64,000 nt of DNA. Origin: Rugamonas sp. A1-17 (GTDB lineage Bacteria; Pseudomonadota; Gammaproteobacteria; Burkholderiales; Burkholderiaceae_D). The stretch spans positions 682,001 through 746,000 of the forward strand of contig JAJLPB010000002.1 of assembly GCA_025548565.1 (NCBI GenBank), in the 5' to 3' direction. The translations under genes were made by a program, and so were the position numbers. The notes under the pieces were generated by a model that was given only the letters and a program-made list of their open reading frames with translations, was not told the DNA's origin and ran no database searches. Below, one piece after another: positions 30,999 through 38,966 of the stretch. Each line of letters opens with the position of its first letter. Position 1 is the first letter of the stretch.

Positions 30999-31949
30999 TT
31001 ATTTGCGCACCGGCGGGCCGGACGGCGCGGGCGCCGCGCCAGCCGCCGGCGCCTGGCCTTCTTCGGCGTCCACGTCCAGCTGGCGGGCGCCGTCGCGCAT
31101 CACGTTTTCCTCGGTGCGCTTGTTCATTACGATGATGCTGATGCGGCGGTTGATCGGGTTGAACGGATCGGCCTTGTCCAGGTGGGCGGCCGAGGCCAGC
31201 CCCACCACCCGCAGCACCTTGTTGTCGGCCATGCCGCCGGCGATCAGCTCGCGCCGCGAGGCGTTGGCGCGGTCGGCCGACAATTCCCAGTTGCTGTAGC
31301 CGGCGTCGCTCAGGTACGGCGTCGAGTCGGTGTGGCCGGACAGGCCGATCTTGTTGGGCACGTCGTTCAGCACGAAGCCGATCGCGTGCAGGATCTCGCG
31401 CGTGTACGGTTGCAGCTCGGCCTTGGCCAGCGCGAACATCGGCCGGTTCTGCTCGTCGACGATCTGGATCCGCAAGCCCTCGCTGGTGATGTCGAGCAGC
31501 AGCTGGTCCTTGTATTTCTTGAGCAGCGGGTTGGCCTCGATCTGCGCCTCGATCTTTTGCTTGAGCGCCTTCAAGCGCTGGTTTTCCTCGGCCTCCAGCG
31601 CGGCCTTGGCGGCGGTCAGATTAAACGTCTTCTTGATCTGCGGGTCGTCGCTGGCCTTGACCTGGCCGTCGCGCCGGGTCAAATCCTTGCCGCCGCCGGG
31701 GATCACCGACGAGCTGTCGCCGCTGCCCGAGCCGCCCTGCATGGCCACCTTCAACGGCGTCTTGAAGTATTCCGAGATGCCGTTCAAGTCGCCCTTGGTG
31801 GTCGAGCCGAGCAGCCACATCAGGAGGAAGAAGGCCATCATCGCCGTCACGAAGTCGGCGTACGCGATCTTCCAGGCGCCGCCATGGTGGCCGCCGCCGC
31901 CCTTCTTGATGCGCTTGACGATAATCGGCCGCAAGCCCTCTTCAGCCAT
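30999..31949 (-). CDS. motB: Flagellar motor stator protein MotB
   Basis: A 316-residue stator subunit. Short cytoplasmic N-terminus (RIKKGGGGHHGGAWKIAYAD), one membrane helix with the proton-carrying Asp (YADFVTAMMAFFLLMW), a plug/linker, and the OmpA-like peptidoglycan-binding domain with GLSGHTDSTPYLSDAGYSN and NRRISIIVM. It is followed after 19 nt by the CheZ-like gene. The motA stop lies 45 nt upstream. Confidence 0.97.
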   Translation of the reverse strand: MAEEGLRPIIVKRIKKGGGGHHGGAWKIAYADFVTAMMAFFLLMWLLGSTTKGDLNGISEYFKTPLKVAMQGGSGSGDSSSVIPGGGKDLTRRDGQVKASDDPQIKKTFNLTAAKAALEAEENQRLKALKQKIEAQIEANPLLKKYKDQLLLDITSEGLRIQIVDEQNRPMFALAKAELQPYTREILHAIGFVLNDVPNKIGLSGHTDSTPYLSDAGYSNWELSADRANASRRELIAGGMADNKVLRVVGLASAAHLDKADPFNPINRRISIIVMNKRTEENVMRDGARQLDVDAEEGQAPAAGAAPAPSGPPVRK

Positions 31950-31994
31950 GATGCTTCCTTATGGTTGCCACGGCGCCGCCTGTCACGCGCGCGC

Positions 31995-32855
31995 TCACTT
32001 GGACTTCGATTTCTTAATATGATCCTCCAGCTCGGCAAAGCTGGGGCGCTCGGTCGAGTACAGGACCTTGCGGCCGAACTCCACCGCCAGCGCCGGCGCA
32101 TAGCCGTTCAGGCTGGCCAGCAGCGTGACCTTGACGCACTGGTACATCTTGGTCGATTCGTCCAGCTTTTGTTCCAGCAGGCTGGCCAGCGGACCGACGA
32201 AACCGTAGGCCAGCAAGATGCCGAGGAAGGTGCCGACCAGCGCGTGCGCGATCAGGATGCCCAGCTCGGCCGGCGGCAAGCCCACCGATTCCATCGTATG
32301 CACCACGCCCATCACCGCCGCCACGATACCGAACGCCGGCATGCCGTCGCCCAGCTTGGCGATGGCGTGCGCCGGCACGGCGTGCTCGTGGTGGTGGGTC
32401 TCGATCTCGTTGTCCATCAGGTTCTCGATCTGGAACGCATCCATATTACCGGACACCATCAGGCGCAGGTAGTCGGTCATGAACTCGACGATGTGGTGGT
32501 CCTCCAGCACGCTCGGATACTTGCTGAACAGCGGGCTCTGCTCGGGGCTGTCGATGTCGCCCTCGATCGACATCAGGCCTTCCTTGCGCACCTTGGACAA
32601 CACGTCGAACAGCAGCGACATCAACTCCATGTACAGGTCTTTGGTGTAGCGCGAGCCCTTGAACAGCGTCGGGATCGCGGCCAAGGTGGCCTTCAGGGCC
32701 TTGCCATTGTTACCGACCAGGAAGGCGCCGAGCGCGCCGCCGCCGATCATCACCAGCTCAAGCGGCTGCAGCAGCGCGGCCAGATGCCCGCCGTTCATGG
32801 CGAAGCCACCGAACACGCCGACACAGACCACTACATATCCAATTATGACTAACAA
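31995..32855 (-). CDS. motA: Flagellar motor stator protein MotA (TTG start)
   Basis: A 286-residue stator subunit with four membrane helices; conserved GDGMPAFGIVAAVMGVVHTM and VGTFLGILLAYGFVGPLASL carry the residues that contact MotB. The large cytoplasmic loop has the charged residues that engage FliG. The protein aligns from its first residue with E. coli MotA (MLVIIGY versus MLILLGY) only if translation starts at the TTG at 32855-32853. GGGGAG about 10 nt upstream supports this. Confidence 0.95.
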   Translation of the reverse strand: MLVIIGYVVVCVGVFGGFAMNGGHLAALLQPLELVMIGGGALGAFLVGNNGKALKATLAAIPTLFKGSRYTKDLYMELMSLLFDVLSKVRKEGLMSIEGDIDSPEQSPLFSKYPSVLEDHHIVEFMTDYLRLMVSGNMDAFQIENLMDNEIETHHHEHAVPAHAIAKLGDGMPAFGIVAAVMGVVHTMESVGLPPAELGILIAHALVGTFLGILLAYGFVGPLASLLEQKLDESTKMYQCVKVTLLASLNGYAPALAVEFGRKVLYSTERPSFAELEDHIKKSKSK

Positions 32856-32876
32856 GTGCCCAGACTCCCCGGTATG

Positions 32877-32913
32877 AAAACGGGCGGTATCATACCTAAC
32901 AATCGCCCGTTTT
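32877..32913 (-). terminator. Hairpin upstream of motA, terminator for the flhDC unit
   Basis: Arms AAAACGGGCG and CGCCCGTTTT pair perfectly over 10 bp around a 17-nt loop. On the minus strand the second arm ends in TTTT, so it fits a leaky rho-independent terminator 75 nt after the methyltransferase stop and 20 nt before the motA start; on the plus strand it is symmetric. It could separate flhDC-methyltransferase expression from the mot-che genes. Confidence 0.6.
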
Positions 32914-32986
32914 CAATAAATTTACATGTAGAACTACAATAGCGTGACTAGGGGGGAGCGGGCAAGAGAATAACGCCAAATGATGC

Positions 32987-33784
32987 TTAAAAGTACCATA
33001 TGTAGAGGGCATCCTCGCTTGCTGTGGTGTGGATGGTGCGGTCCGGCGCCCGGGCGTCGATAGCAAATTCGTAGCTGGCCAGCATGGTGCCGGGCCGCAT
33101 CTCGGCCGCCGCCTTGCGCCACAGGCCGGGCATGGCGGCCGGCGACAGGTAGGCGAACACCAGCCGGTAGCGGCCGAAATCGAGCTTTTCGTAATCGCCC
33201 AGCGTGAAGCGGGCGCGGCTGCCGGTGACGGCGGCCCGCAGCCGGCTATACAACCACGGCAGCGGCGCCAGCTCGATGCCGTGGCATTCGGCGTCCGGCC
33301 GCTGGCGCGCCAGGTACAGCACCAGGCCGCCCAGGCCGCTGCCGATGTCAATCACCCGCAACGGCGCGCCGCCGGCCGCGGGCGGCGGCAGAATTTGACG
33401 TACCGCATCCCACACCGCCGGGTGCGACGGGTAGTACGGCACCTGGGTGCGGAAGGTCGACCAGTACAGCCCAAGCAGGAGCAGGAAGGCGGCCAGGAAC
33501 AGCCACGGCGGCAGTCGCAGCGCCAGCGCGGCCAGCAGCGCGGCCGGGAACAGCAGCTGGATCGCGCGCCACCAGGGGGCCAGGCCCAGCTTCCAGGTCA
33601 GGCCGGCCGCCAGCAGGCCCTGCACGGCGGCCACGCTCCAGTAACCGACCGGTAAACGGCAACTGGCCATCACATAAATGATGGCCAGCGTCAGCGGCGC
33701 GGCGCCGCATTGGATCAGCAAAGCCCGCACGGCGGGCGCGCGGGCGATGCGCAGCAGGTAGGGATCGGGGCCGGGCCGGCTCAC
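32987..33784 (-). CDS. Membrane-anchored class I SAM-dependent methyltransferase, coupled to flhC
   Basis: A 265-residue protein starting at the GTG that overlaps the flhC stop as GTGA (33781-33784); upstream in-frame codons would lie inside flhC. Residues about 20-115 are hydrophobic with some four membrane helices (TLAIIYVMASC; LLFPAALLAALALRL; LFLAAFLLLLGLYW). A methyltransferase Rossmann core follows: SAM motif I in VIDIGSGLGGLVLYLA, an acidic residue in ECHGIELAPL, and a later FTLGDYEKLDF. Substrate unknown. Translational coupling to the flagellar master regulator suggests a role in motility. Confidence 0.85.
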   Translation of the reverse strand: MSRPGPDPYLLRIARAPAVRALLIQCGAAPLTLAIIYVMASCRLPVGYWSVAAVQGLLAAGLTWKLGLAPWWRAIQLLFPAALLAALALRLPPWLFLAAFLLLLGLYWSTFRTQVPYYPSHPAVWDAVRQILPPPAAGGAPLRVIDIGSGLGGLVLYLARQRPDAECHGIELAPLPWLYSRLRAAVTGSRARFTLGDYEKLDFGRYRLVFAYLSPAAMPGLWRKAAAEMRPGTMLASYEFAIDARAPDRTIHTTASEDALYIWYF

Positions 33785-34326
33785 GCGGCCAGGACGTCGG
33801 CGTCGCGGGCCTTCTTGGTCTTGCCGGCGCGCGAAGGCATGTGGCACAGGCCGCAGACATAGCTGCCGTTCAGGTCCATGCAGTTGACCACGAACTTGCC
33901 CTGGCACCGCCCGCACGGGGCCAGTTCCAGCATCTTGCCACTGAAGAAGCGCACCAGGGTCCAGGCGCGCGTCAGCGACAGCAGCGGCTCCTCGCCCGCT
34001 TCCGGCGGCATTTGTTCCAGGTACAGCTTGTAGGCTTTCATGACCGCTTCGATGCCGGTGGCGCCGGCGTGCTCGGTCAGGAATTTATGGATGTTGATGA
34101 ACAGCGAGGAGTGGATGTTCGGCTGCCAGGTCAGGAACCAGTCGGTGGAGAACGGCAGCATGCCCTTCGGCGGCGACACGCCCTTGAGCTCCTTGTACAA
34201 CTTGAGCAGGCGCTCGCGCGACAGCGACACTTCCGATTCCAGCAGCTGCAGGCGCGCGCCAAGCTGGATCAGTTCGATGGCCAGCTGGATTTCCTGGGCT
34301 TCCGTCACTACGCTTTTCTTGGACAT
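33781..34326 (-). CDS. flhC: Flagellar master regulator subunit FlhC
   Basis: A 181-residue subunit of the FlhD4C2 activator of class II flagellar genes. The zinc site is visible in CGRCQGKFVVNC and YVCGLCHMP. N-terminal EIQLAIELIQLGARLQLLE, and FSTDWFLTWQPNIHSSLF are family signatures. It lies 21 nt after flhD and overlaps the membrane methyltransferase by 4 nt. Confidence 0.97.
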   Translation of the reverse strand: MSKKSVVTEAQEIQLAIELIQLGARLQLLESEVSLSRERLLKLYKELKGVSPPKGMLPFSTDWFLTWQPNIHSSLFINIHKFLTEHAGATGIEAVMKAYKLYLEQMPPEAGEEPLLSLTRAWTLVRFFSGKMLELAPCGRCQGKFVVNCMDLNGSYVCGLCHMPSRAGKTKKARDADVLAA

Positions 34327-34347
34327 GATCCGGCTCCGGCTGGGTGA

Positions 34348-34665
34348 TCAGGCGATTTCTTCGACGGCTTGGCCGGCCATCAGGATGGCGGCGTGCGACT
34401 GGGCCAGCACGCGGTCTTTATTGTAGTTGGTCAGCATCGACAGGATGGCGCCGTCATCGAAGCGGAAGCGGGCCAGCATCATGTTGCCGCCCGCCAGTTT
34501 CAGGATCTGGGCGTTGCTCATGCCTTCGATCAGGTCGGCGATCTCGGCGGCGATGCCGAGGCGGAAGATCGCGGTGACTTTGTCGGCGCGGATCATCTGC
34601 TGGGCCAACATCAGGTAGCTCAGGTTAGCGTCGCGAATTTCAGCCATCATATCGTTAGCGGTCAT
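34348..34665 (-). CDS. flhD: Flagellar master regulator subunit FlhD
   Basis: A 105-residue helical protein; DMMAEIRDANLSYLMLAQQM and ADKVTAIFRLGI match the FlhD core that forms the dimer and binds FlhC. A much longer reading from 34833 exists, but the ATG at 34665 is right: it starts the known domain and has TAGGAGATGG upstream. First gene of the motility block. Confidence 0.97.
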   Translation of the reverse strand: MTANDMMAEIRDANLSYLMLAQQMIRADKVTAIFRLGIAAEIADLIEGMSNAQILKLAGGNMMLARFRFDDGAILSMLTNYNKDRVLAQSHAAILMAGQAVEEIA

Positions 34666-34799
34666 TTTCCATCTCCTAGTATCTGCACTGCGGAACACAA
34701 TTGCGTTTCCAGTGAGATACATTCTGCGGGAGCAACAAAAATACGAGTAGAGGATGGCCTCCGTATTTTTCGTCGGGAAATAGCGAACGCGATCCGTCG

Positions 34800-34818
34800 G
34801 TGTTTGTCTGACAAACAC
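34800..34818. promoter_or_regulatory. Perfect 19-bp palindrome in the flhDC leader
   Basis: GTGTTTGTCTGACAAACAC: two 9-bp perfect arms around a single base, 135 nt upstream of the flhD start and downstream of both sigma-28-type promoters. This is the shape of a homodimeric repressor operator, or a short RNA hairpin in the long leader. Confidence 0.5.
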
Positions 34819-34941
34819 TCGCGAATCACTCATCAGCGCCCTTGCGGCGCCGGTTTGGTAAGGTCCAAGATCTTCAAAAAAGCCCTGTCATGAAGCGAAA
34901 ATAAAACGATTCAGCGACTCTTTTTTGCTACATCTAACCCG

Positions 34942-34968
34942 GTTACGGCAGCTTCCTCAGGAACTTTA
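34942..34968 (-). promoter_or_regulatory. Sigma-28 (FliA)-type promoter P1 of flhDC
   Basis: Reading the minus strand: -35 TAAAGTTC, 11-nt spacer, -10 GCCGTAAC, against the FliA consensus TAAAGTTT-N11-GCCGATAA. It points at flhD, which starts about 270 nt downstream. Part of a 44-bp repeat (34941-34984) with 34 of 44 bases identical to the distal copy. Confidence 0.7.
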
Positions 34969-35049
34969 GGGTTCCGCTGAAAATATTTTGAACTATTTTC
35001 GACTCACTTCCCGCAACCTGATGGCGCTTTTCCGCTCATCATGAATCTG

Positions 35050-35076
35050 GTAACGGCAGCGTTTTGAGGAACTTTA
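35050..35076 (-). promoter_or_regulatory. Sigma-28 (FliA)-type promoter P2 of flhDC
   Basis: Second copy: -35 TAAAGTTC, 11-nt spacer, -10 GCCGTTAC on the minus strand, in the repeat at 35049-35092. It lies exactly 108 bp upstream of the other copy and faces the same way. Confidence 0.7.
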
Positions 35077-35107
35077 GGGTTTTTTTGAAAAAAATCGAAA
35101 ATAAATC

Positions 35108-35148
35108 AAAAAAGCTCGCAAACCCAGCATCCATGCGGGTTTGCGGGC
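35108..35148 (-). terminator. Rho-independent terminator upstream of flhDC
   Basis: On the minus strand a hairpin (core GGGTTTGCG / CGCAAACCC, about 12 bp with flanking pairs, 11-nt loop) is followed by six T residues. No minus-strand gene precedes it, so it either insulates flhDC from antisense transcription out of kynU or acts as an attenuator if a promoter lies further upstream. Confidence 0.65.
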
Positions 35149-35262
35149 ACCCCGCCGGCTTGGGACTGGTCCCCGCCCCGGGTCCGACGCAGGTTTTTCG
35201 GGTTACACTGGCAACTTATTGAAGCCTAAAGCATCTCCCCACCCTTGCAAGAAAGTTACATA

Positions 35263-36519
35263 ATGACAACTCGCAACGACTGCCTGGACCGCGACGCGCA
35301 AGATCCGCTCGCCGCGCTGCGCGACCAGTTCGACCTGCCCGACCATGTGATTTATCTGGATGGCAACTCTTTAGGCGCCCGCCCCAAGGCCGCGCTGGCC
35401 CGCGCGCAGCACGTGATCGCCCGGGAATGGGGCCATGACCTGATCCGCAGCTGGAACAGCGCCGGCTGGTTCGACCTGCCCAAGCGCCTGGGCAACCGCC
35501 TGGCCCCGCTGATCGGCGGCACCGACGGCGAAGTGGTGGTCACCGACACCACCTCGGTCAACCTGTTCAAGGCGCTGGCCGCCGCGCTGCACATGCAGGC
35601 CACCGACCCGGCTCCGGGCCGGTCCGCGCGCCGCGTGATCGTCACCGAACGCTCCAACTTCCCGACCGACATCTACATGGCCCAGGGCCTGAGCGGCTGG
35701 CTGGAACGCGGCTACAGCGTCAAGCTGGTCGACGCGGTCGACGAACTGCCGGCCGCCATCGGCGCCGACACCGCCGTCGTCATGCTCACCCACGTCAACT
35801 ACCGCACCGGCTACCAGCACGACATGCGCGCCACCAGCGCCCTGGCCCACGCGGCCGGCGCGCTGATCGTCTGGGATCTGGCGCACTCGGCCGGCGCGGT
35901 GCCGCTCGACCTGAACGCCGACGGCGCCGACCTGGCCGTGGGCTGCACCTATAAATACCTGAACGGCGGCCCCGGCGCGCCAGCCTTCATCTGGGTGCCG
36001 CGCAAGCACCAGCAGCGCTTCCGCCAGCCGCTGTCGGGCTGGTGGGGACACGCCGCCCCGTTCGCCATGGCGCCCGACTTCGCCCCCGCCGACGGCATCG
36101 GCCGCGCGCTGTGCGGCACGCAGCCGGTGGTGTCGCTGGCGATGGTCGAGTGCGGCCTGGACGTGTTCGGCCAGACCAGCATGGCCGCCATCCGCGCCAA
36201 GTCGCTGGCCCTGACCGACCTGTTCATCGAACTGGTCGAGCAGCGCTGCGCCGATCATCCGCTGGGCCTGGTCACGCCGCGCGAACATGCGCGCCGCGGC
36301 AGCCAGGTCAGCTTCACCCACCCGCACGGCTACGCGGTGATGTCGGCGCTGATCGCGCGCGGCGTCATCGGCGACTACCGCGAGCCGGCCATCATGCGCT
36401 TCGGCTTCACGCCGCTGTACACCAGCTACGCCGACGTCTGGGACGCGGTGGAAATCCTGCGCGACATCCTCGACCGCAAAGACTATAACGTCGACGCCAA
36501 GCGCGACGCCGTCACCTGA
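35263..36519 (+). CDS. kynU: Kynureninase
   Basis: A 418-residue PLP enzyme that splits kynurenine to anthranilate and alanine. [16 protein letters not shown] near the N-terminus, [16 protein letters not shown], and the PLP-lysine in [17 protein letters not shown] are typical. The ATG at 35263 is chosen because the family start (M-T-T-R) begins there; AAGAAAG precedes it. Operon with kynA, 16 nt downstream. The usual partner kynB (kynurenine formamidase) is not next to them. Confidence 0.97.
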   Translation: MTTRNDCLDRDAQDPLAALRDQFDLPDHVIYLDGNSLGARPKAALARAQHVIAREWGHDLIRSWNSAGWFDLPKRLGNRLAPLIGGTDGEVVVTDTTSVNLFKALAAALHMQATDPAPGRSARRVIVTERSNFPTDIYMAQGLSGWLERGYSVKLVDAVDELPAAIGADTAVVMLTHVNYRTGYQHDMRATSALAHAAGALIVWDLAHSAGAVPLDLNADGADLAVGCTYKYLNGGPGAPAFIWVPRKHQQRFRQPLSGWWGHAAPFAMAPDFAPADGIGRALCGTQPVVSLAMVECGLDVFGQTSMAAIRAKSLALTDLFIELVEQRCADHPLGLVTPREHARRGSQVSFTHPHGYAVMSALIARGVIGDYREPAIMRFGFTPLYTSYADVWDAVEILRDILDRKDYNVDAKRDAVT

Positions 36520-36535
36520 AAACGAGATAAATAAT

Positions 36536-37411
36536 ATGAGCGATTCCAAAACCAGCGCCAGCGGCTGCCCGATGCATGCCGCCGCCGGCAGCGCCGAATG
36601 GCACGGCGCGCAGATGGACTTCAGCAATTCGATGAGCTACGGCGATTACCTGGGCCTGGACCAGATCCTCAACGCCCAGCATCCGCTGTCGCCCAACCAC
36701 AACGAAATGCTGTTCATCGTCCAGCACCAGACCAGCGAGCTGTGGATGAAGCTGATGCTGCACGAGATGCACGCGGTGCGCACCCACCTGCAATCGGACG
36801 ACCTGGCCCCGGCCTTCAAGATGCTGGCCCGCGTGGCCCGCATCATGGACCAGCTCGTGCACGCCTGGGACGTGCTGGCCACCATGACGCCGCCCGAATA
36901 CACGGCCATCCGCCCCTACCTGGGCGCGTCGTCGGGCTTCCAGTCCTACCAGTACCGCGAGATCGAGTTCATCCTCGGTAATAAGAACGCCGCGCTGCTC
37001 AACGTCCACACCACCGCGCCCGCCGCGTTCGCCGTGCTGGACAAGGCCCTGCGCGAACCGTCGGTCTACGACGAGGCGATCAAGCTGCTGGCCCGCAACG
37101 GCCTGCCGGTTTCCGCCGAGCGCCTGAACGCCGACTGGACCCAGCCGACCGTCGCCGACGAGTCCGTCAAGAACGCATGGCTGGAAGTCTACCGCGACCC
37201 GAGCCGCCACTGGGCGCTGTACGAGCTGGCCGAGAAGCTGGTCGACCTGGAGACCGCGTTCCGCTTCTGGCGCTTCCGCCACGTCACCACGGTCGAGCGC
37301 ATCATCGGCTTCAAGACCGGCACCGGCGGCACGGCCGGCGTCAGCTACCTGCGCAAGATGCTGGACGTGGTGCTGTTCCCCGAACTGTTCGCCCTGCGCA
37401 CCGCCCTCTGA
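36536..37411 (+). CDS. kynA: Tryptophan 2,3-dioxygenase
   Basis: A 291-residue haem enzyme that opens the indole ring of tryptophan to N-formylkynurenine. Signatures [35 protein letters not shown], and the haem-ligand region [20 protein letters not shown]. The N-terminal 28 residues, with GCPMHA, are a normal betaproteobacterial extension. Same operon as kynU. Confidence 0.97.
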   Translation: MSDSKTSASGCPMHAAAGSAEWHGAQMDFSNSMSYGDYLGLDQILNAQHPLSPNHNEMLFIVQHQTSELWMKLMLHEMHAVRTHLQSDDLAPAFKMLARVARIMDQLVHAWDVLATMTPPEYTAIRPYLGASSGFQSYQYREIEFILGNKNAALLNVHTTAPAAFAVLDKALREPSVYDEAIKLLARNGLPVSAERLNADWTQPTVADESVKNAWLEVYRDPSRHWALYELAEKLVDLETAFRFWRFRHVTTVERIIGFKTGTGGTAGVSYLRKMLDVVLFPELFALRTAL

Positions 37412-37452
37412 GATTGCCGCGAGAATACACACCGGGGGTGGGTCTGCACGCT

Positions 37453-37599
37453 CCTTCGGAAAAACGCTACTGAAACCGCCTTCTAAAACCTTCTGAAATC
37501 ATCCGGATCTCGCTGTAAATTCCGCCGCCCCCGCATCAGCGGCATTCCGCGGATTTCAGAAGGTTTCAGAGAGCCGAATCAGTACCGTTTTTCCGAAGG
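37453..37599. repeat. Large imperfect inverted repeat after kynA
   Basis: Two arms of about 53 bp (37453-37506 and 37547-37599) around a 40-nt spacer. Shared blocks include CCTTCGGAAAAACG, TACTGA, CTGAAACC and CCTTCTGAAATC. It lies 40 nt after the kynA stop. It could be a bidirectional terminator or a small non-autonomous mobile element; no target-site duplication is evident to me. Confidence 0.7.
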
Positions 37600-37709
37600 T
37601 CCGCGAAAAGCCCCCCCATCCCCCTGCTCCGGCTTAATTCCCGGCATTTGTCCACGCTTGCGCAAAACGGCCGCGCCGGCAGATATCGCGCACCTTGGCG
37701 CAGTAAGAT

Positions 37710-37742
37710 AAGCACCATATAAGCACCATATAAGCACCATCT
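37710..37742 (+). repeat. Three tandem 11-bp repeats before the hydrolase gene
   Basis: AAGCACCATAT, AAGCACCATAT, AAGCACCATCT in direct tandem, 19 nt before the hydrolase ATG. The 11-bp period equals one helical turn, so the units present the same face, as for iterated regulator binding; slippage repeat is the alternative. Confidence 0.75.
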
Positions 37743-37761
37743 TACCCAGCAAGGACAACGC

Positions 37762-38307
37762 ATGGACCATGAAGTACTGACCCTGGCCGGCCTGTGGAAC
37801 TCCGGCCCCGCCCACTGGCAAACGCAATGGGAAGCCGGGCACCCCGGCTGGGTCCGCGTACCGCACCGCGACTGGGACACCCCCGACAGCGCCGAATGGG
37901 TGGCCGAACTGGAGGCCGCCATCGCCCGCTGCCAACGCCCGCCGGTGCTGGCCGCGCACAGCCTGAGCTGCTCGCTGGTCGGCCGCTGGGCCGCCTCCGG
38001 CTCAAGACTGAAAATCGCCGGCGCCTTCCTGGTCGCCCCCAGCGACACCGATGCCCCGAGCTACCCCGACTGCACCACCGGCTTCCAGCCCATGCTGCTG
38101 GCGCGCCTGCCCTTCCCCAGCATCGTGATCGCCAGCAGCGACGACCCGTACGTCAGCCCGCAACGCGCCCGCCGGTTCGCGCAAGCGTGGGGCAGCGAGT
38201 ACGTCGAAATCGGCAACGCCGGCCACATCAACGGCGACGCCGGCTACGGCCCCTGGCCCGAGGGCGAACGCCTGCTGCGCGATTTCTGCGAAAAGCTGCA
38301 CCGCTGA
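37762..38307 (+). CDS. RBBP9/YdeN-family serine hydrolase
   Basis: A 181-residue alpha/beta hydrolase without signal peptide. Nucleophile Ser in LAAHSLSCSLVGRW, acid in IASSDDPYVSP, His in GNAGHINGDAGYGPWPEG, the last of which is a strong family mark. Bacterial members are poorly characterised esterases. Preceded by the tandem 11-bp repeats; separated from the kynUA operon by 350 nt. Confidence 0.9.
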   Translation: MDHEVLTLAGLWNSGPAHWQTQWEAGHPGWVRVPHRDWDTPDSAEWVAELEAAIARCQRPPVLAAHSLSCSLVGRWAASGSRLKIAGAFLVAPSDTDAPSYPDCTTGFQPMLLARLPFPSIVIASSDDPYVSPQRARRFAQAWGSEYVEIGNAGHINGDAGYGPWPEGERLLRDFCEKLHR

Positions 38308-38366
38308 GGGAACTCCGGCGCCGGCCGCCCCTCTAACTAGGCATCACACACAAGGAGGGAAGAAAA

Positions 38367-38966
38367 ATGAACCAGCATCTCCGCCACTGCGCAGCCGCCG
38401 CCGGCCTGCTGCTCCTGACCGCGACGGCCAGCGCCGCCACCTACACCGCCATCCTCACCGGCCCGCAGGAATCGCCGGCCAACACCTCGCCGGGCATCGG
38501 CGCGGCGGTGGTCGCGTTCGACGCCGCCACCCACGTTCTGGAAGTGGACGTGGCCTTCAGCGGCCTGCTCGGTCCCAGCACCGCCTCGCACATCCACTGC
38601 TGCACCGCCATGCCGGACACCGGCACCGCCGGCATCGCCACGGAAACGCCGACCTTCGGCGGCTTCCCCATGGGCGTGATGAACGGCGCCTACAGCAACA
38701 CCTACAATACCTCGCTGGCGAGCAGCTGGAACCCGGCCTTCATCAGCAGCCACGGCGGCACCACGGCCGGCGCGGAAAAGGCCTTCGGCGCCGGCCTGGC
38801 CAGCGGCGACGCCTACCTCAACATCCACAGCAGCAAATATCCCGGCGGCGAAATCCGCGGCTTCCTGATGGCCGCGCCGGTGCCCGAACCCGCCATGCTC
38901 GGCATGCTGGGCCTGGGCGTGCCGGGCGTGCTGCTGATGGCGCGGCGCCGCCGCAAGCAAGCCTGA
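38367..38966 (+). CDS. CHRD-domain protein with PEP-CTERM sorting tail
   Basis: A 199-residue exported protein: signal peptide (to about ASA, residue 23), a CHRD domain (ATYTAILTGPQESP; ASHIHCCTAM; AYLNIHSSKYPGGEIRGFL) found in chordin and many bacterial secreted proteins, and a PEP-CTERM tail VPEPAMLGMLGLGV plus membrane helix and RRRRK. The tail is cut by exosortase and implies surface or matrix display. Preceded by an AGGAGGGAAG ribosome-binding site. Confidence 0.92.
   Translation: MNQHLRHCAAAAGLLLLTATASAATYTAILTGPQESPANTSPGIGAAVVAFDAATHVLEVDVAFSGLLGPSTASHIHCCTAMPDTGTAGIATETPTFGGFPMGVMNGAYSNTYNTSLASSWNPAFISSHGGTTAGAEKAFGAGLASGDAYLNIHSSKYPGGEIRGFLMAAPVPEPAMLGMLGLGVPGVLLMARRRRKQA

Larger units (their letters stand above)
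34666..35262. other. flhDC leader / kynU upstream region
   Basis: A 597-nt AT-richer gap between divergent flhD and kynU. On the minus strand, from the kynU side, it holds a terminator (35108-35148), two sigma-28-type promoters 108 bp apart, and a 19-bp perfect palindrome (34800-34818). It contains no credible gene. The kynU promoter must lie at its right end; TTACACT at 35203-35209 is a possible -10 region. Confidence 0.7.
37412..37761. other. Non-coding gap kynA to RBBP9-type hydrolase
   Basis: 350 nt with no credible gene. It holds the large inverted repeat (37453-37599) and three tandem 11-bp units at 37710-37742 directly before the hydrolase. Short frames inside end identically in SEKRY from both strands, a by-product of the inverted repeat. 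Confidence 0.7.

Noticed and set aside
33784..33916. Longer start of the methyltransferase gene inside flhC
   Set aside because: The extra 44 codons overlap flhC and encode out-of-frame Arg/Pro-rich sequence; the GTGA overlap gives a normal coupled start.
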